Positions 17,226 to 27,356 of a DNA stretch of 64,000 nt are shown piece by piece. The stretch covers positions 62,001-126,000 of the forward strand of contig NZ_LFLZ01000017.1 of assembly GCF_001189845.1 (NCBI RefSeq), read 5' to 3'. The notes under the pieces were generated by a model, which was not told the DNA's origin, did no database searches, and saw only the letters and a program-made list of their open reading frames with translations. Position 1 is the stretch's first letter. The number at the start of each line of letters is the position of its first letter. The translations under genes were made by a program, and so were the position numbers. The stretch is from Bradyrhizobium tropiciagri. Its GTDB lineage: Bacteria; Pseudomonadota; Alphaproteobacteria; Rhizobiales; Xanthobacteraceae.

Positions 17226-20200
17226 ATGAAACAGATTAAAGTTCCGCACCCAGGCGTGCGCATCAAGTCCGAAGTGATCCCGGCAAAAATGTCAGTGACC
17301 AAGGCTGCCCAACTGATGGGGGTTGGCCGTCCGGCGCTCTCAAACCTGCTGAACGGAAACGCGGCTTTATCTGCCGACATGGCTACGCGGCTGGAGAAAG
17401 CCTTCAAGAAGTTCTCTCGCAAAGAACTCCTCGATATGCAGGCGGAATATGACGCTGCCCAAGCGAGGAAAAAAGCTCCGGCTGATACCAGGGCCTACGT
17501 TCCCCCATTTTTGGGCATCAAGGCCAATCAGGTTGAAGAATGGGTCACGCATAACATTTCAGCGCGGACGCGATTGTCGGTTTTGCTGCGCACCCTCGTT
17601 CATTCCACGGGCCGTGGCCTGACCAAGGTTGATTTCCCCGGCAACGACGACGCGGAACGTCCCGGTTGGGACGGCTTCGTTGAAGCAAGTGAGGGCACGC
17701 CGTGGGTGCCCGCTGGAATTTCTGGATGGGAGTTCGGCACCAACGAAAATATCAAAAAGAAAGCCAACGACGATTTCGCGAAAAGCGTGAAGGCGCACGA
17801 CAAGAAAGTGCGCGATGAAGTGACATTCGTTTTTGTTACGCCGCGCAATTGGCCCGGGAAAGCTGACTGGGTCGATGAAGCCAAGGCCAAGGGCCGCTGG
17901 AAAGATGTCCGTGCCTATGACGCGAGTGATCTAGAGCAATGGCTGGAACAATCGATTCCAGGCCAGGCATGGTTTGCAAACGAGACGCATATTCCGGCTC
18001 AGGAAGTTCGCTCTCTTGATCGGTGTTGGGCCGACTGGGCCGATGTTGCATCACCGCCGCTGACGGGCGCGCTGTTTTCATCGGCGATCGAGGCGACAAA
18101 GCGGGTTTTGACATCGCGTTTGAGCAATCCGCCAACGGGACCAATCGTGATCGCTGCTGACTCAACCGAGGAAGCGCTTGCATTCTTGGCACAAGTCTTC
18201 GGCCCTGCCGGCGGCGAAGAGCTGGCAAGCTTCCGCGACCGCGTTCTTGTCTTCAATCAGCCAGGCGTGTTGCCCCGGCTCGCCGAAGGCGCTCAAACAT
18301 TCATACCCGTCGCTTTTACGCGCGAGGTCGAACGCGAACTGGCCCCCGTGGCCACGTCGATGCATTCAATCGTCGTTTATCCGCGTAATGCCGCCAGTTC
18401 CGAACCCGACGTCGTGCTTGAGCCCGTGCCCTACCAAGTCTTCAATGAGGCGCTCGAGGAAATGGGCAAGGACCGGGATGACGTCAATCGGCTTACAAAC
18501 GAGTCGGGACGCTCCCTGACCGTGTTGCGGCGCCGGTTGGCGACTGGCGCACTGCGCACGCCCGAATGGGCGGACAACACCGATACGGCAGCGAGCCTCG
18601 TTCCGTTTCTGTTGGTCGGCGCATGGCACAGCACAAATGATGCGGATCGGTCGTGCCTGTCCTTGCTGGCTGCCGACCGGCCATATGACGAACTCGAAAA
18701 AGAAATCCAGGCGTTGGCGCTATTGAATGACGCGCCGGTTTGGTCAATCGGCACGTATCGCGGCGTAATTTCGAAAATCGATCTGCTGTATGCAATTGCG
18801 AACGCCGTTACCGCCGACGATCTCAAGCGGTACTTCCAGATCGCTGAAATCGTTTTGGGGGAGGACGATCCGTCGCTCGATCTCGATGAAGACAAACGTT
18901 GGGCCGCCGCCATCTACGAGAAGACCCGCGAGTTCTCAGGGGCGTTCCGAGAAGGCATCTCCGAAACATTAGTTATTTTGTCATTGTATGGTGGACACCT
19001 CTTCAAAAAACGGCTCGGCTTCGACACCGAGGTTGAAGCCGTTCGGCTCGTACGTCGGCTGTTGAAATCACCTTTGACCACGCGGGTTCTGGAGGCGAAC
19101 GACCGCGACCTCCCGACATACGCCGAAGCTGTGCCGGAAGAGTTCCTGTCAATCCTTGAGCGCGATCTGAAATCGGACGATCCGGCGGCGCTCGGACTTC
19201 TGCGACCAGCCACGACCGGTGTTTTTGGCCGCAGCCCAAGCCGAACAGGTCTGTTGTGGGCGCTGGAGGGACTGTCCTGGAATCCAGAAACTCTCGCGCG
19301 CGCGGTATCGATCCTGGCACGGCTGGCCCAAGTAGAAATCGACGACAACTGGGTGAACAAGCCGACAAATTCCCTCGGGGCGATTTTCAGCGCGTGGATG
19401 CCGCAAACGGCAGCCGGCCACGACGCGCGTGTTGGCTTAATGAAGAACCTGGCCCTGCGTTTTCCCGATGTGGCATGGAAAATCTGTGTCGCGCAGTTTG
19501 GCGACAACCACGGGATCGGCCATTACAGCCACAAACCGCGTTGGCGACCCGATGGATATGGTTTCGGCGAGCCGTTTCCGACTTGGGGGCCAATTAACGC
19601 ATTCGTTCGCGAAATGGTCGAGATGGCCCTGAGCTGGAAAGAGCATTCGTTATCGACGCTCAGCGATCTCGTCGCGCGATTGCCGAATTTGTCGCCTGAG
19701 CATCAGACGCGGGTATGGTCGCTGGTCGAAGCTTGGGCGAAGGACAAGGCCGACGACGCCGACAAAGCGGCTATGCGCGAAAAGATCAGAATCTCGGCCT
19801 TGTCTCGCCGCGCCGCAATTCGTTCCAAGAAAGATGCGCAGGCGAACGCATTGGTTGCCGCCGCCAAGGCGCTTACGCTGCTCTGGAACCAGCCGATGTC
19901 TTGAACAGGCACGCGTGGCTGTTTCGCGACGGCTGGGTGGACGAGTCCGCCGACGAAATCGAAGACATCCAGAAGATGGACTTCCAGAAGCGCGAAGAGC
20001 GTATCCAGAATCAACGCGCCGACGCCATGCGGGAGATTATGGCCCAGCGCGGCATTGCTGGTCTGATCGAACTGGCGAGGCGCGGAAATGCAGCGTGGAC
20101 AATTGGTGTCATCGCCGTCACCAAAGCTGTACTCACGGAAGCCCAGCTTGTCGAACTAACGCGAACAGCATTCGAAAAGATATTGGAGGGCACGAACGAT

Positions 20201-21352
20201 GTTACTGCCTTGAAGAACATCGTCGCCGGTATTCTCCGGGCTACTACAGACAATGACGTGAGAGCCCGCATCATCAAGGCTGCATCCGGGAAACTGTCCG
20301 AAGTGGATTTGGTCGGCTTGCTGATGCTCGGACCGTACTCATCAGAAGCCTGGAAGCTGGTCGATACGCTCGGAGAGGCGGCTCGGTCGAAGTACTGGAA
20401 CGAAGTAGTACCTGACTGGCTACACCACTCGGATGAAGAGAACAACGAAGGCGTGGAACGTCTTCTCAAGGCCGGACGGCCACGTGCCGCATTTTCGTGC
20501 GTCCGCTTCAAGCCTAACCAGATCGACGCTCAGGTGCTGTACAGACTGCTGTCGGACATGGCGCAGGGTGGCAACGATAAGTCGGGCGAATATATGCTCG
20601 AACACTACAACGTCGAGCAGGCGTTCAAGCACCTGAACAGCAGTCCGGTCCTAACGCTCGATCAAAAAGCAGGGTTGGAATTTGCCTTTATGGAGGTGCT
20701 GGCTCAACCACGGAGTACCCGTAGAGAAAGCTACGGCATTCCGAACCTGGAAAAATATATCGAGGCGCATCCCGAAGTGTTCGTGCAGGCAATCGCGTGG
20801 ACCTACAAGCGCAAGGATGGCGGAACGGATCCGGAGGGGATCGCGGTCGCGCCGGACCGCGTTAAGAGCATGGCAGAACGTGGATACAAGCTGCTGGAGT
20901 CGATCCGGCGTATCCCCGGGCATAACGAGATGGGGGAACTGACGGCTAAGGATTTGTCGAAATGGATTACGACGGTCCGGCAGTCCTCAGCCGAGCTGAG
21001 CCGTGCTGATGTCGCGGATTCCTGCATCGGCAAGCTGCTCTCGCACGCCCCAATCGGCAATGACGGTGTCTGGCCATGCGAAGCCGTGCGCGACGTGCTG
21101 GAGGATATCCAGCCCGAGTCACTGATGCACGGGATGCAAATCGGGGTCTATAACTCGCGCGGCGCACACTGGCGTGGCGAGGGTGGCGATCAAGAGCGCG
21201 AACTGGCGGCGAAATACCGAAAATGGGGGCAAGCGCTCCAGTCCTCTCATCCGTACGTGGCATCGGTACTGCTCATGGGATTGGCTCGCAGTTATGAAGC
21301 GGACGCCAATCGAGAGGACACAGAGGCCGGAATCAGGCGGCGGCTGAGGTAA
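17226..21352 (+). CDS. Giant HigA-HTH / nuclease-like / STAND-like protein, interrupted by one frameshift
   Basis: ATG 17226 opens a protein whose residues 5-70 are a HigA-family XRE domain (HPGVRIKSEVIPAKMSVTKA, then RPALSNLLNGNAALSADMA). About residues 100-260 look like a restriction-endonuclease-type domain: GWDGFVEA, PWVPAGISGWEFGT, a Lys-rich stretch and FVFVTPRNW. A region with STAND-like spacing follows (IAADSTEEALAFL and NESGRSLTVLRRRL) but has no GxxxxGK[ST] Walker A. The rest is helical repeat-like. The first frame stops at 19904, but the neighbouring frame continues from YAALEPADVLNRHAWLFRDG to 21352. Adding one G near 19871 gives about 1,375 residues. The next gene starts four bases after the stop. 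A defence effector role is inferred. Confidence 0.65.
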
Positions 21353-21355
21353 TCG

Positions 21356-22840
21356 ATGGCAACATTTTTCAATGAATATTTCGGCGTAACCCAGGACCAG
21401 GTCGATGATTATGGAGCGTTCAACGTTTCAATCATCAATGACCTGCCGCTTTTCATCGACCCGTTTCTTCTGTTCAACAGCGATAAGCCGGAATACAGGG
21501 CGCTGCATGACGGCATCCTGAAATACATCATTTTTCTGCGTGACGCGGTGGTCGATCGTCGCGTCAATGACGACCTCGTGAAGGCATGGTTCTATTTCCC
21601 AGAGGTGAAGCAGAATTGGCTCGGCTTCTCGCTGAACGGGAACGGTGGCACCGGTCTGGGTGCCGAGTTCGCGATTGCGCTGCGTGCGAACCTTGCAACG
21701 CTGTTTGCAGATTTCGGTGAAGAGAGAGTCACCGAATCCTCTCACCTTGAGAAGGTGTGCCTGGTCCGTGACGGCGTTGGCCGTGACAATATCAGCGACT
21801 TTACCGTGAATCTCACACTCGACTTCCTGTGCAGGTACACGCAAGAATTCGCGGCCCTTCACATCGACCCGTCCCTGCGGAAGACGCACTGGGTGAAGAA
21901 GGCGGTCTTCAATTACGAAACAGAAAGCTGGGAACGACGTTCGTATGACCTCCCATGCATGGACGGTGACTTCGTTCTTCTCACGCCGAAGGACATCCTG
22001 ACCCGCGACGAAAACTGGATCAACCGGACGGACATGATCCGCGATTTCGACCAGATACCTGCTGCCATTCCGGATGCCGAACTTCGCGGCCAGGTATTCA
22101 ATTACTTCCAGTCCGTACTCTCTCGGCCACCGACCCGACCGGGACGGAAAGAACGTGCGCCGAGCCAAAAGGACCGGGATACTGCCGCTGCCCGGACCCT
22201 GATGCAGTTTCCGCAGTTGATGGACTACTATATCAAGATCAAAGAGGAGACCGGTGACGACGCTGCCGACATTAGCGCGGAAAAGGTGGCCATTACGAAG
22301 TTCGTGTTCGAAAAGCAGGTACGCGACGTGCAGCAGACGTTGGCGGCAGAGTCGGCATTCTATTCGACGGTCGGCGGATCCTATGTCGAGGCCCACCAAC
22401 GGCTCGCGTATTTAAAGGACGTGATCGAGAACAAGGGAGGCCACCGCCTGTTCTATCACGATGGGAAGCCGATCCAGCGCGAAAGTGATCTGCAAATCTT
22501 GTATCGCTTTGTGTGGTTCGGGACGCCGTCCGACGTGGGCCGGGAAGCGAATGACGGTCGGGGGCCAGTCGATTTCAAGATTTCACGGGGCCGGGACAAG
22601 ACGCTTGTCGAGATGAAGCTCGCCAAGAACACGGCTCTGGAGCGGAACCTTCAAAAGCAGTTGCCCATCTACCAAGCCGCGAGCGACGCTCAAAATGGCA
22701 TCAAGGTGATCGTCCATTTCTCGGCGCAGGAGAAGGCACATGTCGAAGGCATTTTGGACAAGCTGAAAATTCTTGGACACAAAGACGTCGTCCTTATCGA
22801 TGCTCGAGACGACAATAAGCCATCTGGCTCGAAAGCATGA
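21356..22840 (+). CDS. PD-(D/E)XK nuclease-like protein, partner of the giant gene
   Basis: The 494-residue protein has an unrecognised N-terminal two thirds (MATFFNEYFGVTQDQVDDYG start, with a conserved-looking RDNISDFTVNL segment). Its C-terminal domain holds a classical nuclease core: a helix (DLQILYRFVWFG), Asp in GPVDFKISRGR, and VEMKLAKN giving the E-x-K, followed by a helix with Q-K-Q-L-P-I-Y. This matches the D...ExK active site of restriction-like enzymes. It starts three bases after the stop of the preceding gene, so both should be made together. The pair has the look of an antiphage module; no methyltransferase is present. Confidence 0.65.
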   Translation: MATFFNEYFGVTQDQVDDYGAFNVSIINDLPLFIDPFLLFNSDKPEYRALHDGILKYIIFLRDAVVDRRVNDDLVKAWFYFPEVKQNWLGFSLNGNGGTGLGAEFAIALRANLATLFADFGEERVTESSHLEKVCLVRDGVGRDNISDFTVNLTLDFLCRYTQEFAALHIDPSLRKTHWVKKAVFNYETESWERRSYDLPCMDGDFVLLTPKDILTRDENWINRTDMIRDFDQIPAAIPDAELRGQVFNYFQSVLSRPPTRPGRKERAPSQKDRDTAAARTLMQFPQLMDYYIKIKEETGDDAADISAEKVAITKFVFEKQVRDVQQTLAAESAFYSTVGGSYVEAHQRLAYLKDVIENKGGHRLFYHDGKPIQRESDLQILYRFVWFGTPSDVGREANDGRGPVDFKISRGRDKTLVEMKLAKNTALERNLQKQLPIYQAASDAQNGIKVIVHFSAQEKAHVEGILDKLKILGHKDVVLIDARDDNKPSGSKA

Positions 22841-23812
22841 ATTTGTCGCGGGTAACGGGAGCTGAAGGCACTCTTGGGGCTGAAGTGAACCTTTCGATCC
22901 AGGTCATCAGGATAAACCGTTGAAATCGCAGCAGATGCGAACGCCCTCCGAGCGCACCATTAATTCACATTTCATATTGAAATAATTAAGCTTTCTTCTG
23001 GGAATGGGACCACTCCGTTCCTGCGCACTGTTCGCTTGCGGCACCGCCAGCCGGCCGTCCAGTGACTGGCCCCGATCGAACGTGACGATTTTCTCCATTC
23101 CACTGATGCCAAGCCTCACTCGATTCGCCTGCGCGATGTAATGGGCGGGCATTTTCGGGTCGGACGTCGCTGTCGCCCGGCTCTTGGTGCAGTCGGCGTA
23201 GGCAGCCACTTCGGCACGAGCCTTGCGCGCACCATGGCAACTCTTCTTTGGTTCGTTGATGCCGGCCGGGACCGCGTACTTCTTGAACTTGTGGCCGCCC
23301 ATGCCTCCTTGTTTATCGGCCGGACTCGCCCGTGCACGACTTTGCCGGCGAACACTCGGACTTGGATTTTCATTTGCGTAATCAGCGTAGTGGCACTGCC
23401 GGGAGCCGCGGTCGGATCGGCGGCGGCGTCGCGACTGAGCTTGCGCACGCGGCCCCTGATCAGGCCGTAGCGCGCATGCGCGGCCACGCCTTCAAAGGCA
23501 TCGTCGCGAGCGCGGTCGCGAATTAAATCTCAACCGATCGGAAGTCCACGTGCGAAAAGTTTCGTGCGAATAAGGCGAGCCGCTGCGCAACCGCCCATGT
23601 GAAGATCATTTTGAAGCCATTTTTCGCCATACTTGATCTTTAGCCAACCGACGAGCAGTCGAGGGAGCGTACCTCGAAATCTCCACTGCGTTGGAATGTG
23701 CTCGCGCAGCGCGCGCCGGGCATGCGGTATGTCGCGCGATTCGCGGCAGTGGAATGGTCGCGCAGTTCGCGACGGGTGGAATTCTTCGTTCAATCTCTGG
23801 GAGGGGCATGGA
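22841..23812. other. Stretch without a confident gene at the right edge of the island
   Basis: A minus-strand frame at 22907-23302 (131 codons) and an overlapping one at 23116-23487 are the longest. Neither has a recognisable family, and their reading is not clearly continued across the overlap. They may be two parts of one decayed gene. The last 150 bases lead into the ribosome site of the GH16 gene. Confidence 0.35.
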
Positions 23813-25153
23813 ATGGCACTTGCCGCGCCAGCAGGTTTCACGTCGAGCAATCTCGTTTACCAGGAGAGCTTCTCCGGGACGACGCTAGACAGTTACTGGC
23901 ACAACTACATCACGAGCAACGCCGCCAATGGCTGGGCGTGGAATAGCAATGGATCGGGAGGTAGCGGACCGGGCGGCCCGTACGATGCCGACTACGACAT
24001 GCCGAGCCAGGTGACCGTGACCAATGGTCTCCTCGATCTCACGGCGATCCAGCAGCCGGTCAGCGGCATCAATCAGGGCACCGCGCAGACATTTCCGATC
24101 ACGTCCGGTGCCGTCAGCAGCTATGGCAATTTCGAATTCGATGGCGGCTACCTTCAGATCAGCATGAAGGCGCCGAGCGGCGACGGTGCATGGCCGGGAC
24201 TCTGGTTGATGCCCGGCGCAGGCTCGAGCAGCGGCGACAATTTCGAGATCGATATCCAGGAGGGGGGATATACCGGCAATGGGCCGGCCAACCAGGCCTT
24301 CACCTGGCATCTTCACACGCCCTCAGGGACGGTCGGCGGCACGGTCGACACCGGCATCGACCTCACGGCCGGCTTCCATACCTACGGCATCAATTGGGTG
24401 CCCGGCCAATCGATCACCTGGTATCTCGACGGCAAGCAGATTGCGACGGCGACCAGCGCGCAGGTCCCGATTCCGAACGAGCCGATGCAGCTGATCATGA
24501 GCAATCAGGTCGCGAACTCAAACGCGGCCGGATGGCATACCGCGCTCGATAGTTCGACGCCCTCGTCGATGCAGATGCAGATCGCCGAGGTCCAGCTCTA
24601 TCAAGCCGCCGGCAGCGGTAACACCGTCACCGGTGCCAACGTCACTGCCTCGACGGACCCGACCACACCGCCCACCCAGCCGACCACGACGACGACCCCA
24701 GTTGCGACCAACCCGGCCGCGACCAATTCCACAACCGCCATTGTCGCGCCAACTGTCATCCCGGACACCACTTCGCCGGTGGCCGCGGCGGTCGACCCAT
24801 TGCCGACCGCTGCAACGACCGACCCCGGCCCCATGGGAGCGATGCTAGCCGCCATGGGACTGGCGCCGACGTCATCGTACGGCTGGTCGGCGAGCACGAC
24901 CGGCGCAAGCACTGGAAGCTGGGCAAATCAGGATTTTGCGCAGCCGAGTTCGTTGGCAGCCGCCGCGCCGCAGGGAACTTCTGGGTGGGGAGATCGAGGC
25001 ACGACCGCCGCATCTCAAGCCGGCAGCAGCTTTGCGCTTCTGAACCAGTATCTGGCAAGTAGCTCTGGTCGAGCCGGTGGCGGTTCGATCGCTGTAGCGA
25101 TGGGTGGCGCTGGCTGGACACAGGACTCGTTCCTGACCAAACCTCAGAGCTAG
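23813..25153 (+). CDS. Glycoside hydrolase family 16 glucanase-like protein
   Basis: This 446-residue enzyme should cleave beta-1,3/1,4 or related glucans. Residues 10-265 form a GH16 jelly-roll: YQESFSGTTLDSYWHNY start, GAWPGLWLMPG, the catalytic signature EIDIQE (about residues 145-150, nucleophile and acid/base Glu), and HTYGINWVPGQSITWYLDG. The remaining 180 residues are a low-complexity Ser/Thr/Pro/Ala/Gly tail without a recognised domain. ATG 23813 follows GGGAGGGG; the open frame upstream is not protein-like. There is no N-terminal signal peptide, so export, if any, would use a C-terminal signal as for type I substrates (inference). It converges on the retron RT gene. Confidence 0.85.
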   Translation: MALAAPAGFTSSNLVYQESFSGTTLDSYWHNYITSNAANGWAWNSNGSGGSGPGGPYDADYDMPSQVTVTNGLLDLTAIQQPVSGINQGTAQTFPITSGAVSSYGNFEFDGGYLQISMKAPSGDGAWPGLWLMPGAGSSSGDNFEIDIQEGGYTGNGPANQAFTWHLHTPSGTVGGTVDTGIDLTAGFHTYGINWVPGQSITWYLDGKQIATATSAQVPIPNEPMQLIMSNQVANSNAAGWHTALDSSTPSSMQMQIAEVQLYQAAGSGNTVTGANVTASTDPTTPPTQPTTTTTPVATNPAATNSTTAIVAPTVIPDTTSPVAAAVDPLPTAATTDPGPMGAMLAAMGLAPTSSYGWSASTTGASTGSWANQDFAQPSSLAAAAPQGTSGWGDRGTTAASQAGSSFALLNQYLASSSGRAGGGSIAVAMGGAGWTQDSFLTKPQS

Positions 25154-25189
25154 TGCGTTAGCTGGCTCTCACGCGAAAGCTCCGGCCGC

Positions 25190-27004
25190 TTACCGTTTCC
25201 ACCATCGGCTGAAGTAAAGAAACAGCAATGCGCCGGCCATCGCGGGGCCGCCGGGCAGCGGCAGCAGGGCAAGTGCAAGTAGGATCACCAGTGCCGTGAC
25301 GAACCACGGCCGTTTCCCGCTGGGTGCCGTCGCCGGTCGCGCCGCGGGCGGCGGGCCATCCGGGCGCGTGACGCCTGGCGGCGGTGGCGGAACATTGGGC
25401 GGGCGCGACGGGCTTGGTGCTGCGGCGCGCGCTTGCGCAGCCCGCTTCTTTGCGTCCTGTCGCGCCAGTGCAACCAACACCGGGTCCGGCGCTGGCGGCG
25501 GCCGCTCCGCGGGAGTCCATTGCCGGCCGGGCGGCGTCTGGCCGGCGGCTGCGGCCTTGCGGAATGCGGCGCGGGTCGGGCGCCGCGCGGAACGAGCTGG
25601 CGCGTGCTGCGGGGCGAGGCGTAGCGCTCGCTGCAGCAGGGGCGCGCCGCTTTCCGGATCGACCATGACAGCGAAATGCCCGAAGCCGAGCAGCGACCGG
25701 ATCACATCCTTGCCGGGGCCGAAGTGCTTGCCCGCCGGCCCATGGCGTTCGACCTGCTGCAGCACGGCGCGGTAACGGCGCAGCAAGTCGCGCGGCACGG
25801 CCACCGCCTCGTTGACGGTGAGGCCGGTGACCTCCTGGCGCGACGAGCGGCGCATGACGCGCGTCTTGTCCGGATGGACCGTGAACCCTTCGGCGGCGAC
25901 GATGCCGTGCACGGCCTTGAGCAAGGTGCCGATCTTTCTCACCGCTTCGCCCGAGCCGGAGAACGTCAGGTCGTCGGCGTAGCGGCTGTAGACAAAACCG
26001 AGTGTGCGCGCGAGTCCGACCAGGCGCCGGTCGAGCTTGCGGCAAATCAGGTTGGTGATCGCGGGGCTCGTCGGCGCGCCCTGCGGCAGCAGCCGCGGGC
26101 CGTCGGCGACAAAGTGGCGCTCACCGTCGAGTGCCACTTCGTCGACCATCGGCTCGGTGCACAGCAGCGCGAGCGGGATCGCGACCGCTTCGGCATAGCC
26201 CAGCGCCTCGAACAGCCCCTTGACGCGGGCGTAGGTCAGGGTCGGGAAGAAATCCTTGAGGTCGAGATTGATCACCACGTCGCGGCCGACATGGTTGCGC
26301 GCATTGGTCAGGATGGAGCGCTGCGCCGCAAAGCCGTGCGCGGCTTCATGCAGCGGCACCCGCGCGAGGATGTTGTCCAGCACCCAATATTGCGCGCGCT
26401 TGAGGCGCGGCATCGGCGCCGAGATCAACCGCTCGCCGCCGCTCTTCTTGGGGATCGTGAAGCGCTGGTAGTGATTGACCGACGCCACCTTCCTGTTGAA
26501 GGCGAGGAAGCGCAGCTCGCCCAGCGGCACGCCCATCGCGTCAGCCAGCGCCTTGGCATCGGCGAGCGGGGGCAGGCCGTCGCGCAAGGGCGTCGTGGTC
26601 GTACGGGTATGAAGGCCTAGCGAGACGTCCTCGCCGAGATAGAGCACGTCGCGTTTGCGCCGGTCGTACCAGGCGAAGGCCCGGCTTTGGCGCGCCTCCG
26701 CGTTGCGGCGCTTGGTCTCCTGCCGCCGCGCCATCGCCTCGGCCTTGCGGCGCTTGTGCATTTCCTTCAGCGCGCGCTCGGGATCGGCGAGCGTGGCGTT
26801 CTGGCGCTGCAGCTCGGTGAGCTCGCGCATCGCCTCTGCGCGGCCGCGGATCGCGTCCGCGGCGGGCGCCGGCGCATCTTCACCATCGGGCCAGAAACCG
26901 AGGCGGATCATCTCCTCGAGGATGACCTCGTCCTTCGACGACTGGCGGATGCGGTCGTAGAGTTCCTGGCGCGTCAGCGTGCCGGGAGCAACGGTCTCGT
27001 TCAC
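25190..27004 (-). CDS. Retron-type reverse transcriptase with C-terminal membrane tail
   Basis: The RT should copy the adjacent ncRNA into multicopy single-stranded DNA. From GTG 27004 the product has 604 residues. Residues 1-165 are a charged helical extension. The RT domain (about 175-440) has the catalytic D-L-K-D (INLDLKDFF), LPQGAPTSP, YADD at 342-345, and the retron hallmarks NAxxH (NARNH, 234-238) and VTG (392-394). A Pro/Ala-rich linker follows. The last 35 residues hold one or two hydrophobic helices (WFVTALVILLALALLPLP), which is unusual for a retron RT. GGAGGG lies 13 bases before the start. An ATG at 27139 is rejected because it falls inside the msd stem. Confidence 0.9.
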   Translation of the reverse strand: MNETVAPGTLTRQELYDRIRQSSKDEVILEEMIRLGFWPDGEDAPAPAADAIRGRAEAMRELTELQRQNATLADPERALKEMHKRRKAEAMARRQETKRRNAEARQSRAFAWYDRRKRDVLYLGEDVSLGLHTRTTTTPLRDGLPPLADAKALADAMGVPLGELRFLAFNRKVASVNHYQRFTIPKKSGGERLISAPMPRLKRAQYWVLDNILARVPLHEAAHGFAAQRSILTNARNHVGRDVVINLDLKDFFPTLTYARVKGLFEALGYAEAVAIPLALLCTEPMVDEVALDGERHFVADGPRLLPQGAPTSPAITNLICRKLDRRLVGLARTLGFVYSRYADDLTFSGSGEAVRKIGTLLKAVHGIVAAEGFTVHPDKTRVMRRSSRQEVTGLTVNEAVAVPRDLLRRYRAVLQQVERHGPAGKHFGPGKDVIRSLLGFGHFAVMVDPESGAPLLQRALRLAPQHAPARSARRPTRAAFRKAAAAGQTPPGRQWTPAERPPPAPDPVLVALARQDAKKRAAQARAAAPSPSRPPNVPPPPPGVTRPDGPPPAARPATAPSGKRPWFVTALVILLALALLPLPGGPAMAGALLFLYFSRWWKR

Positions 27005-27052
27005 GCGGCCAGCCCTCCGGTCAGGAGTGCGGCAGCGGCCTTGTGCAGGGGG

Positions 27053-27290
27053 TTCGGAAAGGGCGCAGGCCGGATTGCCTTCGTCTCTTCTAAGAACTGG
27101 ATCGATCCACTCGACGCCGGGGCGTCCACCCCTACGCAATTGGGTTCAAGGAACCCATTCTGCGATTGCGTAGGGGTGGACTGCCCCGGCCCAGTGAAGA
27201 TCGGGCCAGTGACGCATGCGTGGTCATGGTGCAAGGACGGCGATACGCCGCCCGGGTTGCAAGGTCCTGACCGGCCTGCGCCCTTCCGAA
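27053..27290 (-). ncRNA. Retron msr-msd ncRNA with a1/a2 repeats
   Basis: The transcript would run from 27290 down to 27053. Its ends pair as a1/a2: GGGCGCAGGCCGG occurs at 27061-27073 and its exact complement at 27271-27283. The pairing extends outward to about 20 bp with one bulged base. A small msr hairpin (CGGCG, TAT, CGCCG at 27238-27250) follows a1. Candidate branching guanosines lie just after a1 near 27267. The msd part is a long hairpin at 27116-27190. The a2 end lies about 50 bases before the RT start, the usual retron order. Boundaries and branch point are inferred; the pairing is seen directly. Confidence 0.75.
27116..27190. repeat. Long msd hairpin
   Basis: A 17-bp perfect stem (27124-27140 with 27165-27181) is extended by eight further pairs (27116-27123 with 27183-27190) across one bulged base. 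The loop contains a second 7-bp stem (TGGGTTC with GAACCCA, 27141-27157). One arm, GTCCACCCCTACGCAAT, recurs exactly at 62964-62980. Confidence 0.85.
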
Positions 27291-27356
27291 TGCAGTGATA
27301 CGCGAATTGCCGTCGCCGGCACAAGCCGGCTCTGCGGATCAAGGGTTTCATGTCAC

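Noticed and set aside
27124..27181. Hairpin read as a simple transcription terminator between the SWIM and RT genes
   Set aside because: There is no T-tract on either strand, and the stem is enclosed by the a1/a2 inverted repeats in the position expected for a retron ncRNA.
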